A stretch of 7,153 bases of DNA from CAUZIZ01 sp047514575 (GTDB lineage Bacteria; Acidobacteriota; UBA6911; RPQK01; JAJDTT01), in the NCBI GenBank assembly GCA_047514575.1, contig JAKZYH010000346.1, positions 1 through 7,153 of the forward strand. The letters are read 5' to 3'. Below, piece by piece: positions 1 to 5,851 of the stretch. Numbering within the stretch: the stretch's first letter is position 1; every line of letters begins with the position of its first letter. Under the pieces are notes generated by a model. The model was not told the DNA's origin. It saw only the letters and a program-made list of their open reading frames with translations, and searched no databases. Made by a program: the position numbers and the translations under genes.

Positions 1-359
1 CAGTACCTCTCTGCGTTCTTGGTAGCCTCGATACAAAGGTCTACCAACTTTTCCCAATCCGTGTCGGGAGCGTCAAGAACCTCGGTTTTCTTTGGATCAA
101 CGTCGGCTAATGCTCGTAGATGCTTCGTCGTTTTCTGGGCCGCCTCGCGGGCAGCCATGGACTTCTCCCACTGGTCTGGAGTTCGGCGGGCACGGTTAAG
201 GAGGAAGGAGAAGGTTAATATGATCAACTGCCAGAAGGCAGGAGCGAAGGAAAAGACGATGAAAAAAAACAATGCAAAGTAAGCAAGCACGACAGCAGCC
301 CGAGCGAATTCTACGACTTCAAAATCCTGCAGAAGCTTGCTGTCGGGGACCCCCTTGTC
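1..359 (-). pseudogene. Out-of-frame continuation of the zinc-ribbon membrane protein (3' part, runs off the window)
   Basis: Translating the minus strand from 359 to the window edge gives an uninterrupted frame of 119 codons. It has no convincing start of its own and a TAG immediately upstream at 362-360. It begins DKGVPDSKLLQDFEVVEF and then carries two hydrophobic stretches (AAVVLAYFALFFFIVFSF and APAFWQLIILTFSFLL), read as transmembrane segments. A charged, probably helical tail follows, with RARRTPDQWEKS near its start. Removing one base from the five-C run at 350-354 joins it smoothly to the upstream gene at 319-618, giving one protein with a zinc ribbon, three membrane segments and a cytoplasmic tail. 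The C-terminus is outside the window. I do not recognise the family. The break could be a real mutation, programmed frameshifting or a sequencing or assembly error. The coding character of the frame is convincing; its functional status is unknown. Confidence 0.6.
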
Positions 360-618
360 CTATTTCCATGAAGTAATGGGCGCCCACAAGCAACAGGGCC
401 CCAACTAGGCACTTTTTGAACAAAGGCGTTGCCGCCTGAGCATACTTTCGAGCGTCAAGCTTTTGTACTTCAGGCAAGAGCTCTGCTACGGTGGCTTCGT
501 GCTCGGAATCATAGAAAGTGCTGCAGAAAGGACACATGCCCGTAGTCGTGGCGTCGTCCCACCGATGTTCAGCCTCGTCCACGGACCTCTTGCATGACGG
601 GCATGTAAGGTGCCTCAT
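319..618 (-). CDS. Zinc-ribbon membrane protein, N-terminal part before a frameshift
   Basis: The 99-residue reading starts MRHLTCPSC. Cys6, Cys9, Cys29 and Cys32 form a CX2C-X19-CX2C pattern typical of a zinc-ribbon. An acidic linker follows (about residues 38-57), then a hydrophobic segment at about 66-86 (LFKKCLVGALLLVGAHYF), read as a membrane helix. The frame then runs through a five-G stretch (minus strand) and ends in a low-complexity tail, GPRQQASAGF. The protein-like sequence resumes in the next frame, so the real product was probably longer and had two more membrane helices. The start at 618 is chosen because the zinc-ribbon begins there and no ATG, GTG or TTG lies upstream in frame. 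No good Shine-Dalgarno is visible, but the ATG overlaps the TGA of the small ORF at 615-806 (ATGA), which would allow coupling. It is divergent from a GntR regulator. The exact function is unknown. Confidence 0.6.
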   Translation of the reverse strand: MRHLTCPSCKRSVDEAEHRWDDATTTGMCPFCSTFYDSEHEATVAELLPEVQKLDARKYAQAATPLFKKCLVGALLLVGAHYFMEIGQGGPRQQASAGF

Positions 619-806
619 CCGTGTGGCCAGGCTACAAGCGGTACTCTGCCGCTCACCAGGGTATCCGGTGAGCGGAATGCCACAACGGGACGGCGGTAGG
701 ACAGGACTTCCCCCAGTGCGCGATCTATTTCAAGTTCCATCTTCTGTGCCCGAAGCTTAGACAATCTGGAAAGGCCGGAGCCAGCAGCGGTGTGACGCTT
801 TTTCAA
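615..806 (-). CDS. Possible 63-codon ORF coupled to the zinc-ribbon gene
   Basis: The frame opens at a TTG (806) and encodes a basic N-terminus (KKRHTAAGSG), a likely helix (LSKLRAQKMELEIDRALGEV) and a C-terminus ending LVAWPHG. An internal ATG at 740 would give a 41-residue product. Its TGA overlaps the ATG of the zinc-ribbon gene (ATGA), the usual arrangement for translational coupling, and this is the main argument that it is real. Against it, neither start has a clear ribosome binding site, the TTG is a weak start, and I recognise no family. It lies next to the presumed regulator promoter. It may instead be untranslated leader of the zinc-ribbon gene. Confidence 0.33.
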   Translation of the reverse strand: MKKRHTAAGSGLSRLSKLRAQKMELEIDRALGEVLSYRRPVVAFRSPDTLVSGRVPLVAWPHG

Positions 807-858
807 GTGTCATCAGATGCCGGCAGGTGTAGAATTCGGACCCAACTGATTTCACCTG
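807..858 (+). promoter_or_regulatory. Candidate promoter and operator of the GntR regulator gene
   Basis: A sigma-70-like pair is visible: GTGTCA at 807-812 (4 of 6 to consensus), a 17-base spacer, and TAGAAT at 830-835 (5 of 6). This predicts transcription starting near 842 and a leader of about 48 bases before the ATG at 890. An inverted repeat, CAGGTG at 824-829 and CACCTG at 853-858, brackets the -10 box and the predicted start, where a repressor would block transcription. GntR-family proteins usually bind such dyads in their own promoters, so autoregulation is inferred. The arms are only 6 bp and 23 bases apart, so the assignment is tentative. Confidence 0.3.
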
Positions 859-889
859 TGCGTGGGACTTAAACTCCATCGGGCCTCGG

Positions 890-1777
890 ATGAAGATTCG
901 CATCAACAAGGGTAGTGAGGTTCCGGTTCATGAACAGCTGGTAAACCAGATCATCGTCTTGATCGCCACTGGAAGGTTAAAGCCTGGAGCACTCTGCCCC
1001 TCCGTGCGGACACTGGCCCGACTGCATGGGATCCACCGCAATACGGTCAGCCGCGCCTACCAGGAGCTAGTGGATGAGCGTTTCCTGATCAGACAGTCTG
1101 GGAAGCTCATGCAAGTAGCTCCGATGGAGGAGCTCGTGCCCCCAACTCAGGACCTGGATTGCCTGATCAATCTCACGATCCGAGTGGCTCGTGAGAGTGG
1201 CTACACGATGGAAGAGCTTTGCCAACGGGTTTGGGAGCGTCTGCGAGTCCAGCCGCCAACTCAAGTGCATGTGATGTCAACTGATCCGGGTATGAGCCAA
1301 CTGCTGAAAGCAGAGCTAGGACAACAACTCTCTTGCCCGGTAATGGAATACTCCCTGGAGACGCTGACTTCCGATCCTGGATCGGCGGAAGGGGCCCTTG
1401 TTGTGTGCTTTGCGGGTCTGGTTCCCCGGGTCCAGCCTTTGCTGCCCCGAGAGCGTCCTCCTTTTCAGCTCACGATCTGCGAGCCCAACGAGCATGTTGA
1501 GATGATCCGTCAGTTGCACGAGCCGTCTCTGATAGCGGTCGTCTCCATCAGTAAGTTGTTTCTAGAAAGGGCACGTGGGTTTCTGGCATCCTTTGTCGGC
1601 GACGTCCACTCCTTTCGTGAATATCTGTTGCCCAACGAGCATCCCAGTTCATTCACCGCCACTGACGTGGTTTTCTGCGACTCAGTGGCCATGAAGCAGG
1701 TCAAAGCGCGGAAAAAGATCCATTACCGAATGATCTCCTCTGCGAATGTTGAGGCGATCTCGGAATTGGTGACGTAG
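890..1777 (+). CDS. GntR-family (YtrA-like) transcriptional regulator
   Basis: The 295-residue protein has a complete N-terminal GntR winged helix-turn-helix at about residues 6-76. It shows VPVHEQLVNQII (first helix), the family hallmark GRLKPGALCPSVRTLARLHG, the recognition helix region HRNTVSRAYQELV, and the wing FLIRQSGKLMQV. Residues of about 85 onward form a long alpha/beta-looking half (for example QVHVMSTDPGMSQLLKAEL, GALVVCFAGL, LIAVVSISKLFLERA), probably a ligand or effector domain. Classical YtrA regulators are only about 120-130 residues, so this is an extended subtype. I cannot name its ligand. The start at 890 is supported by the domain beginning at residue 1 and an in-frame TAA just upstream; the ribosome binding site is weak. 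It is divergent from the zinc-ribbon membrane gene, which is a plausible target along with its own promoter. Confidence 0.9.
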   Translation: MKIRINKGSEVPVHEQLVNQIIVLIATGRLKPGALCPSVRTLARLHGIHRNTVSRAYQELVDERFLIRQSGKLMQVAPMEELVPPTQDLDCLINLTIRVARESGYTMEELCQRVWERLRVQPPTQVHVMSTDPGMSQLLKAELGQQLSCPVMEYSLETLTSDPGSAEGALVVCFAGLVPRVQPLLPRERPPFQLTICEPNEHVEMIRQLHEPSLIAVVSISKLFLERARGFLASFVGDVHSFREYLLPNEHPSSFTATDVVFCDSVAMKQVKARKKIHYRMISSANVEAISELVT

Positions 1778-1862
1778 GGCCCACTCGGGTTGGATTGCGG
1801 TCACATTGCCAGTTAGTTGTTAGTCGGGAAAGAGACCCAGCCCACTCCCAGACTTTCAGTGT

Positions 1863-1962
1863 CCTCGACAGCAGGTTCCATCGCAGTCGAGGCCCGAATG
1901 GGATCTTCTATTCGGCGAAGTCCAGGAGAATGGTGATCACACACGCTGTCCGCCGGACTTCG
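1863..1962. other. Three successive inverted repeats in a convergent intergenic gap
   Basis: The 198-base gap between the convergent regulator and acylase genes holds three non-overlapping perfect inverted repeats. They are CCTCGAC (1863-1869) with GTCGAGG (1886-1892), CCGAAT (1894-1899) with ATTCGG (1910-1915), and CGAAGTCC (1916-1923) with GGACTTCG (1955-1962). The last pair encloses the palindrome GTGATCAC (1933-1940). In RNA these could form a row of stem-loops. No T-run follows on either strand, so a standard intrinsic terminator is not shown, though stopping of converging transcripts or 3'-end protection is plausible. Some such arms are expected by chance. No gene is seen here. Confidence 0.35.
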
Positions 1963-1975
1963 GAACCAAGAGTCA

Positions 1976-4369
1976 TCAATCGGGATTCAGAGTCACACGA
2001 TGTCTAGCAGCGGTCGAGATCGCCTCATCGGAGAACCACCAGTGCACAATGTCGCCGCTGCGCCAGAGCTTGATCTGATCGCGCTGGTGATCGTGGAATT
2101 GCCGACTGGCAACGCCTCCGGGGATAACCGCAGCCACTTTGTCTTCATCGCCCAGATCAGCCACCATACGATACGATTCCAAGACGGCTACATCATACGG
2201 TCTTGCGAAATGGTAACGGGAGAGATAGAGTGTGTCGCCCGAACCACCCAAACCATACTCACCACCTCCCAGAAGCCCGCTGCCCAGGCCGCTTATCCTG
2301 AGAGGGCTGACAAACCTCACCCTATGGGCGTTACTCCAATGCCAGCCACTGGGATCACCACCGTGCTGTGAGGTTAGCTCACCCCAAGCGTCCTTGGCAG
2401 CCAACAGAATCAAGTCTTCCAATCGTTCCCCGACATCCCTGGTGGTGGTGTCGTCGAACCAGATTGAATCACCTGCGGCAACCATGGCATCGAATCGTTC
2501 TTGCCAGAAATACCATTCTCCAAGCATCTCACTTGCCAGCTCTGAGCCCAACTCATCGGAGAAGGTGCGCATCGCCAGATGTCGGTAGATGCTCTGGTAC
2601 AGCAACGGAGCGGACTGGTCCGGATGGTCGTCGTGGGACCAACCTCCGAGAACCTGCGCCCACTCCGACATGCCTCCATCCCGTAGGGCTCGAACCAGTT
2701 GTGGTGCCAGCCGCCTCGCCTGCAGATTGCGCACATCCCGCCCGTAGCGCCAATGGTCGGAAACACCTGTCGTATCCTTGGCCTCCATCAACTCCTTCAG
2801 GCGACGATACCGGTAGGAAGAGGAAAGGTGAGACGAATAGTAGTAGGGATAGTCATCCGGTCGGGTATCGTGATTTGCGCTTCCCGTCCAACCCCTTTCC
2901 GGATTGAACTCTCCCGGCATCTGGTCCTTTGGAATCCAGCCCAGCCAGTGGTCGCTGCCGTCACTCACCGCGTGCGGAAGCGTCCCATTGCCGTCGTCTC
3001 GTATTGGCACCAATCCGGAGGCGCGCCGTCCGATGTTGCCGTCTACATCCGCGAAGACAAAATTGAACAACAGTAGATCCATCTGTTGGATCGCTCGATC
3101 GGCTTCAGTGGCATTTCGTGCCATGAGCAACTTGTCGATGCCGATTTCCGGTCGCAGGATTTCGGCTGCGCTCCATCTCAGCGTCACCACCCTGTCTTTG
3201 CCAGGCCCCAGGCCATGATCGCTGATCACGGGGCCACGCCTGGTCTTCCGTACGGTCAACTTGTGATTGCGGTAGCCGCTCGGCACACTATCGTCTTTGA
3301 TCCGAATCGTCTCGTCGAACCTCTCAAAGGGGAACGATTCCTGGCCCTCCAGATACCGGTCCGGATCCTGGGGATCGATCCTCTCAACGTAAAGGTCCTG
3401 GACGTCTCCGTATGAATTGGTGACCCCATAGGCGACCCGATCGGTTCTACCGCTTAGGATCCCCGGTACTCCGGGCAGGGTCGACCCAACGGCACGAAGG
3501 TCTGGCGAGATCAGACCAATCGGATGCCAGAAACCGGGCAAAACCCGAACGTCCAGATGGGGAGTGTTGACCAGGATCGGCCGACCGCTCTGTGACCGCG
3601 ACGGAGCCACCACCCAGTTGTTGCTGCCACCTCCCACCGCCGGTCCAGTGTCAAAAAACTTGAACAGAAGATCTTCAGGTTGCAGGTCGAGGCGAGCGAC
3701 CTGGTCATGTTTGGTGGCCAGGATCGGTCCGCTAGACCGGTCTGGATTCTCGTTGATGGGAAAGATGCTGACCGCTCGCTCCAGGCCTACTGCGTCGACA
3801 ATCTTCTGCGCGATCAGCTCGGCCCTCATGTTGGCCGCAGTTGTGAAATTGATTAATTGAAGGACCGCCAGGGCGTCCTCGATCGACCATGGGTGCGACC
3901 GGAAACCGACGAGCTCCATCTCCCAGGGATGCTCATGGGTATGGTTGTTGACGTAAGCGTTGACTCCGTCCAGATAATCTTGGAGAAACTGGCGTGAAGC
4001 ATCGCCTAGTATACTGGCATGGCGGCGAGCGTTCCTGCCCAATCCCAGTAGTCGGAACTTGGTGTCGGACTCCCGTCCCGCTTCCCCGATTGCCTCAGCT
4101 AAGCGTCCCCAGATGATGGCACGGTGGGCCTCCATCTGGAAGAGACGATCCTGGGCTGTGACGAACCCCTGAGCGCGAATCAGATCGCGTGTAGACTCGG
4201 CGTAGACATAGGCGATGCCGTGCCCATCCCGTAGCACCGTGACCGGGTTGTCCAGTATTGGCAAGGAGATCTCTCCCTCGACCTGGTAGTCGTTGGAACT
4301 CACCAGAAAGAAATAGCCGCCCCAGCCAATCAACAGAACGAGCACCGACACGGCAATGAGCTTGCGCAT
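1976..4369 (-). CDS. Penicillin-amidase-family N-terminal-nucleophile hydrolase (penicillin/AHL acylase superfamily)
   Basis: The 797-residue protein has the usual full length of the penicillin acylase (S45) family, enzymes that hydrolyse amide bonds of acylated substrates such as beta-lactams or acyl-homoserine lactones. An N-terminal hydrophobic segment (about residues 4-23, IAVSVLVLLIGWGGYFFLV) directs export or anchors it. The alpha-chain region includes GIAYVYAESTRDLIRAQGFV (51-70) and DRLFQMEAHR. The self-cleavage and catalytic site is GGGSNNWV, with the nucleophile at Ser249, followed by LVNTPHL (266-272). NSYGDVQDLYVE (318-329) matches the beta-chain region near the metal and substrate site. 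SANHDTRP carries Asn499, about 250 residues after the serine as in known enzymes. The C-terminal SYRMVADLGD and PGG stretches also fit. The start at 4369 is preferred over a GTG at 4408 because GAGGAG lies 5 bases before it. Substrate cannot be told from sequence. No operon partner is seen. Confidence 0.93.
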   Translation of the reverse strand: MRKLIAVSVLVLLIGWGGYFFLVSSNDYQVEGEISLPILDNPVTVLRDGHGIAYVYAESTRDLIRAQGFVTAQDRLFQMEAHRAIIWGRLAEAIGEAGRESDTKFRLLGLGRNARRHASILGDASRQFLQDYLDGVNAYVNNHTHEHPWEMELVGFRSHPWSIEDALAVLQLINFTTAANMRAELIAQKIVDAVGLERAVSIFPINENPDRSSGPILATKHDQVARLDLQPEDLLFKFFDTGPAVGGGSNNWVVAPSRSQSGRPILVNTPHLDVRVLPGFWHPIGLISPDLRAVGSTLPGVPGILSGRTDRVAYGVTNSYGDVQDLYVERIDPQDPDRYLEGQESFPFERFDETIRIKDDSVPSGYRNHKLTVRKTRRGPVISDHGLGPGKDRVVTLRWSAAEILRPEIGIDKLLMARNATEADRAIQQMDLLLFNFVFADVDGNIGRRASGLVPIRDDGNGTLPHAVSDGSDHWLGWIPKDQMPGEFNPERGWTGSANHDTRPDDYPYYYSSHLSSSYRYRRLKELMEAKDTTGVSDHWRYGRDVRNLQARRLAPQLVRALRDGGMSEWAQVLGGWSHDDHPDQSAPLLYQSIYRHLAMRTFSDELGSELASEMLGEWYFWQERFDAMVAAGDSIWFDDTTTRDVGERLEDLILLAAKDAWGELTSQHGGDPSGWHWSNAHRVRFVSPLRISGLGSGLLGGGEYGLGGSGDTLYLSRYHFARPYDVAVLESYRMVADLGDEDKVAAVIPGGVASRQFHDHQRDQIKLWRSGDIVHWWFSDEAISTAARHRVTLNPD

Positions 4370-4374
4370 AAGTT

Positions 4375-4380
4375 CTCCTC
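4375..4380 (-). promoter_or_regulatory. Ribosome binding site of the acylase gene
   Basis: GAGGAG on the minus strand lies 5 bases before the ATG at 4369. It decides the start: the 13-codon longer frame beginning with GTG at 4408 has no such site and would place residues ahead of the signal/anchor segment. Confidence 0.75.
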
Positions 4381-4469
4381 TTTCGCTGAATGTAACGGCA
4401 TCGGACACCGGAGAACCATTCAGAGGATGACACTTTCTCCACTGTCACACCTTGGCGATCCAGATCAAC

Positions 4470-4568
4470 GGAAGTAGGAAGTTAGAGGTTTGTCACGATC
4501 GGGAGGAACACCCTCTAGATAAGCTTCACCTCGTCCTCAACTCGTTCGAAAAACTCAAAGCGGCTGGC
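4470..4568 (+). pseudogene. Relic resembling the C-terminal tail of a TolB/WD40-propeller protein
   Basis: In the plus frame that opens after a TGA at 4428-4430, residues encoded at 4470-4568 include GSRKLEVCHDREEHP and LDKLHLVLNSFEKLKAAG. From memory, many acidobacterial TolB-like or WD40-propeller proteins, including those fused to Ser/Thr kinases, end in a segment like 'DG.RFL...E...P.KLH(V/L)VLNWFEELKA'. The match is strong at LHLVLN.FE.LK (4524-4559). There is no propeller upstream, no usable start (only a TTG at 4452) and no ribosome binding site. The frame stays open to 4853 but loses any recognisable character after 4568. I read it as a degraded 3' gene end left by a deletion or rearrangement. 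Confidence is limited because the similarity is short and from recall. Confidence 0.3.
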
Positions 4569-4572
4569 GCCC

Positions 4573-4658
4573 ACGGAGGAGTGACTAGACCTCCGTATGG
4601 TAGGGAGAACAGATCCAACCGTTCTACCTACCACAAAACACTGTATCTAACTGGATCT
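4573..4658. other. Two adjacent strong stem-loops with a possible loop-tail pseudoknot
   Basis: Stem 1 pairs ACGGAGG (4573-4579) with CCTCCGT (4590-4596), with 7 perfect base pairs and a 10-base loop. One base later, stem 2 pairs TGGTAGGGAGAAC (4598-4610) with GTTCTACCTACCA (4621-4633), with 12 of 13 pairs, again with a 10-base loop. AGATCCA of the second loop (4611-4617) is complementary to TGGATCT at 4652-4658, which allows a 7-bp pseudoknot on the plus strand. No T-tract follows on either strand, so this is not a simple terminator. It lies just after the propeller-tail relic on the plus strand. On the minus strand it lies about 205 bases upstream of the acylase start, where it could be part of a leader RNA. 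Its function is unknown. Confidence 0.5.
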
Positions 4659-4846
4659 AAGGAGGTTTCAGGACATTATCTGTCAGAGGCTAAGCCATTA
4701 ACTTCCGGGCTTGGCCAAATCGACCCAACCAGTAACGCACGTGGTCCGAGCGCGTGGCCGATCCGAATTCTTCTCCCATACACGGAGGAGTTCTTGTCGC
4801 CGGTTATTCCCTTTGTGTTTGATCGGAGATCACCCTTGGTTCCATG

Positions 4847-4943
4847 GGAATGACCGCTCCTGGCCGTTTGCGGCAGTTCGTTCGACGTTTTCCGGGGGAA
4901 ATCTGAATGACCGCTTTTAGGCGAAAGCAGCCAGTCAGGAGCG
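4847..4943 (+). repeat. Dispersed repeat, copy 1
   Basis: Bases 4847-4916 align without gaps to 5852-5921 (57 of 70 identical, same orientation), including a 16-base identical core AGTTCGTTCGACGTTT at 4875-4890. Internally it has an exact 11-base direct repeat GAATGACCGCT (4848-4858 and 4905-4915). Its ends form an inverted repeat, CGCTCCTG (4855-4862) with CAGGAGCG (4936-4943). A small hairpin GCTTT/AAAGC is also present near 4913-4928. The architecture resembles REP/BIME-like intergenic repeats. No transposase is nearby. I infer it is a genome-wide dispersed element, but the window shows only two copies. Confidence 0.65.
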
Positions 4944-5116
4944 ATCTACTCCGACACTGTTTGTACGGTCAGATCTGGGCAATTACGACTAATAGGAGTA
5001 GTTCTCGGCGCCTTACTGGTTACCTACCATCCTCATCCTAACGGAACTTGCACTCGCACTTCAAAGCAGTTTGTCTGACAATCGAAAGGCCCCTTAAAAA
5101 AGACGCAGACGCAACA
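4944..5116. other. Non-coding stretch downstream of the small secreted-protein gene
   Basis: No credible gene is visible here. It contains CTACTCC (4946-4952) inverted against GGAGTAG (4995-5001), the palindrome CAGATCTG near 4970, and the palindrome TTGTCTGACAA (5071-5081). The minus strand after the stop at 5117 has a run of six T (5096-5101) without a proper preceding hairpin, so a terminator is not established. Confidence 0.3.
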
Positions 5117-5503
5117 CTATTTCCCAGGCGGCGCCGAATAGATAATCTGATAATCCAGGATGCATGGCTCGTTTCGGGGATCGTCTTGGCAGTTCGCGTC
5201 GATCCTGAAGACGCCTCTGAACTCTCTGATCCTGGAGTCGCCAGGTTTGAGTTTCACTTCTGCAATGTCTGCGCGACCGCGCTCTCGAAAGTGGACTTGC
5301 ATGGTGATGTCGCACTGCCCGTTGTTCTCGAACTTCACGCACATGTCTCGGTCTTTGTCCTGTAGCTGTGTGAAGTCGAGAATGTTTGATCCTTCACCAC
5401 ACTTCTTGGTCATACGTCCCGTGAAGTTGTACTCGGCGATTGCCAGAGCACCCAGAAGGCTGAAGGAAAGTAGGAGGATGGTCGGATTCCTGAGGGTCTT
5501 CAT
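5117..5503 (-). CDS. Small secreted cysteine-containing protein of unknown function
   Basis: The 128-residue product starts MKTLRNPTILLLSFSLLGALAIA, a textbook signal peptide with a basic start, a hydrophobic core and an A-I-A cleavage site after residue 23. The mature part is about 105 residues with five cysteines (35, 55, 64, 105, 114), enough for two disulfides, and looks strand-rich (ITMQVHFRERG, REFRGVFRIDANC, CILDYQIIYSAPPGK). I do not recognise the family. The start is secure: AAAGGAG at 5511-5517 lies 7 bases before the ATG. The ATG overlaps the TGA of a 29-codon kinase-derived ORF upstream (ATGA), so translation may be coupled to it. It is the only convincing full gene between the two repeat copies at 4847 and 5852. 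Confidence 0.8.
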   Translation of the reverse strand: MKTLRNPTILLLSFSLLGALAIAEYNFTGRMTKKCGEGSNILDFTQLQDKDRDMCVKFENNGQCDITMQVHFRERGRADIAEVKLKPGDSRIREFRGVFRIDANCQDDPRNEPCILDYQIIYSAPPGK

Positions 5504-5589
5504 CGTTGTTCTCCTTTGATCAATTCTCCCATCCCGCCCTCACCGATCTTCTCAGTGATCTCGTAATGGGAGATAGTCTGGCCTATCAA
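5500..5589 (-). pseudogene. Truncated Ser/Thr protein kinase N-terminus acting as a 29-codon upstream ORF
   Basis: From a TTG at 5589 the minus strand encodes MIGQTISHYEITEKIGEGGMG and then a short unrelated end, ELIKGEQR. The first 21 residues match the start of bacterial Hanks-type kinases, in which '.I..Y.I...IGEGGMG.VY.A' is the glycine-rich ATP-binding loop. Here the sequence leaves the family right after GEGGMG, with no valine-tyrosine, lysine or catalytic loop, so it cannot be a kinase. A strong GGAGG (5596-5600) sits 6 bases before the TTG. Its TGA (5502-5500) overlaps the ATG of the secreted-protein gene. I infer a deletion that joined a kinase's expression signals and first codons to another gene. 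It may still be translated as a leader peptide. Confidence 0.65.
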
Positions 5590-5595
5590 AATGCG

Positions 5596-5600
5596 CCTCC
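5596..5600 (-). promoter_or_regulatory. Ribosome binding site of the kinase-derived leader ORF
   Basis: GGAGG on the minus strand is followed by CGCATT and then the TTG at 5589, an ideal spacing of 6. It supports the non-ATG start and suggests that the 29-codon ORF is still translated. Confidence 0.6.
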
Positions 5601-5625
5601 AGGCTGTAGGGCAGTCTATGTGACA

Positions 5626-5654
5626 ATACTAGATCTTTGGGTCTGGAAGGGCAA
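5626..5654 (-). promoter_or_regulatory. Candidate promoter for the leader ORF and secreted-protein gene
   Basis: On the minus strand TTGCCC (5654-5649, 4 of 6) and TAGTAT (5631-5626, 4 of 6) are separated by exactly 17 bases. The predicted start would be near 5620, leaving about 30 bases before the TTG at 5589. Each box is mediocre, so the call rests on spacing and position. Confidence 0.3.
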
Positions 5655-5851
5655 TGTCAGGGGACGGCATCTATAGAAATCGGAAAGATAGGTGGAATTC
5701 AATTCGCCTTTTCCCCTGACACTCGGAATGTCGTTCGCTGCGAAGCTGGTCGTGTCCTTGAAACTGCCATCCTTGTCCTGGTTTCTCGCAAAGGCGACCC
5801 ATTCTCTTCAGCCACAAGCTTTTCCTGGTCGCATGACCGCTTGGTCTGCGC

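Noticed and set aside
19..282. Plus-strand 87-codon frame at the left edge
   Set aside because: It lies opposite the strongly protein-like minus-strand membrane segment (1-359), and its own translation has no domain or ribosome binding site. Judged a shadow.
2000..3860. Several plus-strand frames of 98-179 codons across the acylase region
   Set aside because: All lie antisense to the clear penicillin-acylase reading with its catalytic motifs, and have arginine- and proline-rich shadow composition.
4428..4447. TGACA/TGTCA inverted repeat with a 10-base spacer upstream of the acylase gene
   Set aside because: Only 5-bp arms and no convincing -35/-10 pair nearby, so it was not called an operator.
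4711..4920. Plus-strand frame of 69 codons in the intergenic region
   Set aside because: It is partly encoded by repeat copy 1, with no ribosome binding site and no recognisable protein features.
5090..5116. Possible terminator after the secreted-protein gene
   Set aside because: A six-T run is present on the minus strand but no stable hairpin precedes it.
5048..5519. Plus-strand frames of 105 and 119 codons
   Set aside because: They are antisense to the secreted-protein gene, which has a signal peptide and strong ribosome binding site.
5619..5807. Minus-strand open frame reading EWVAFARNQDKDGSFKD and TTSFAANDIPSVRGKGELN
   Set aside because: Composition is protein-like and a one-base shift would extend it upstream (DQEKLVAEE), so it might be a further gene relic. 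It has no start, a TGA two codons upstream, no recognised family, and it overlaps the candidate promoter. Not strong enough to annotate.
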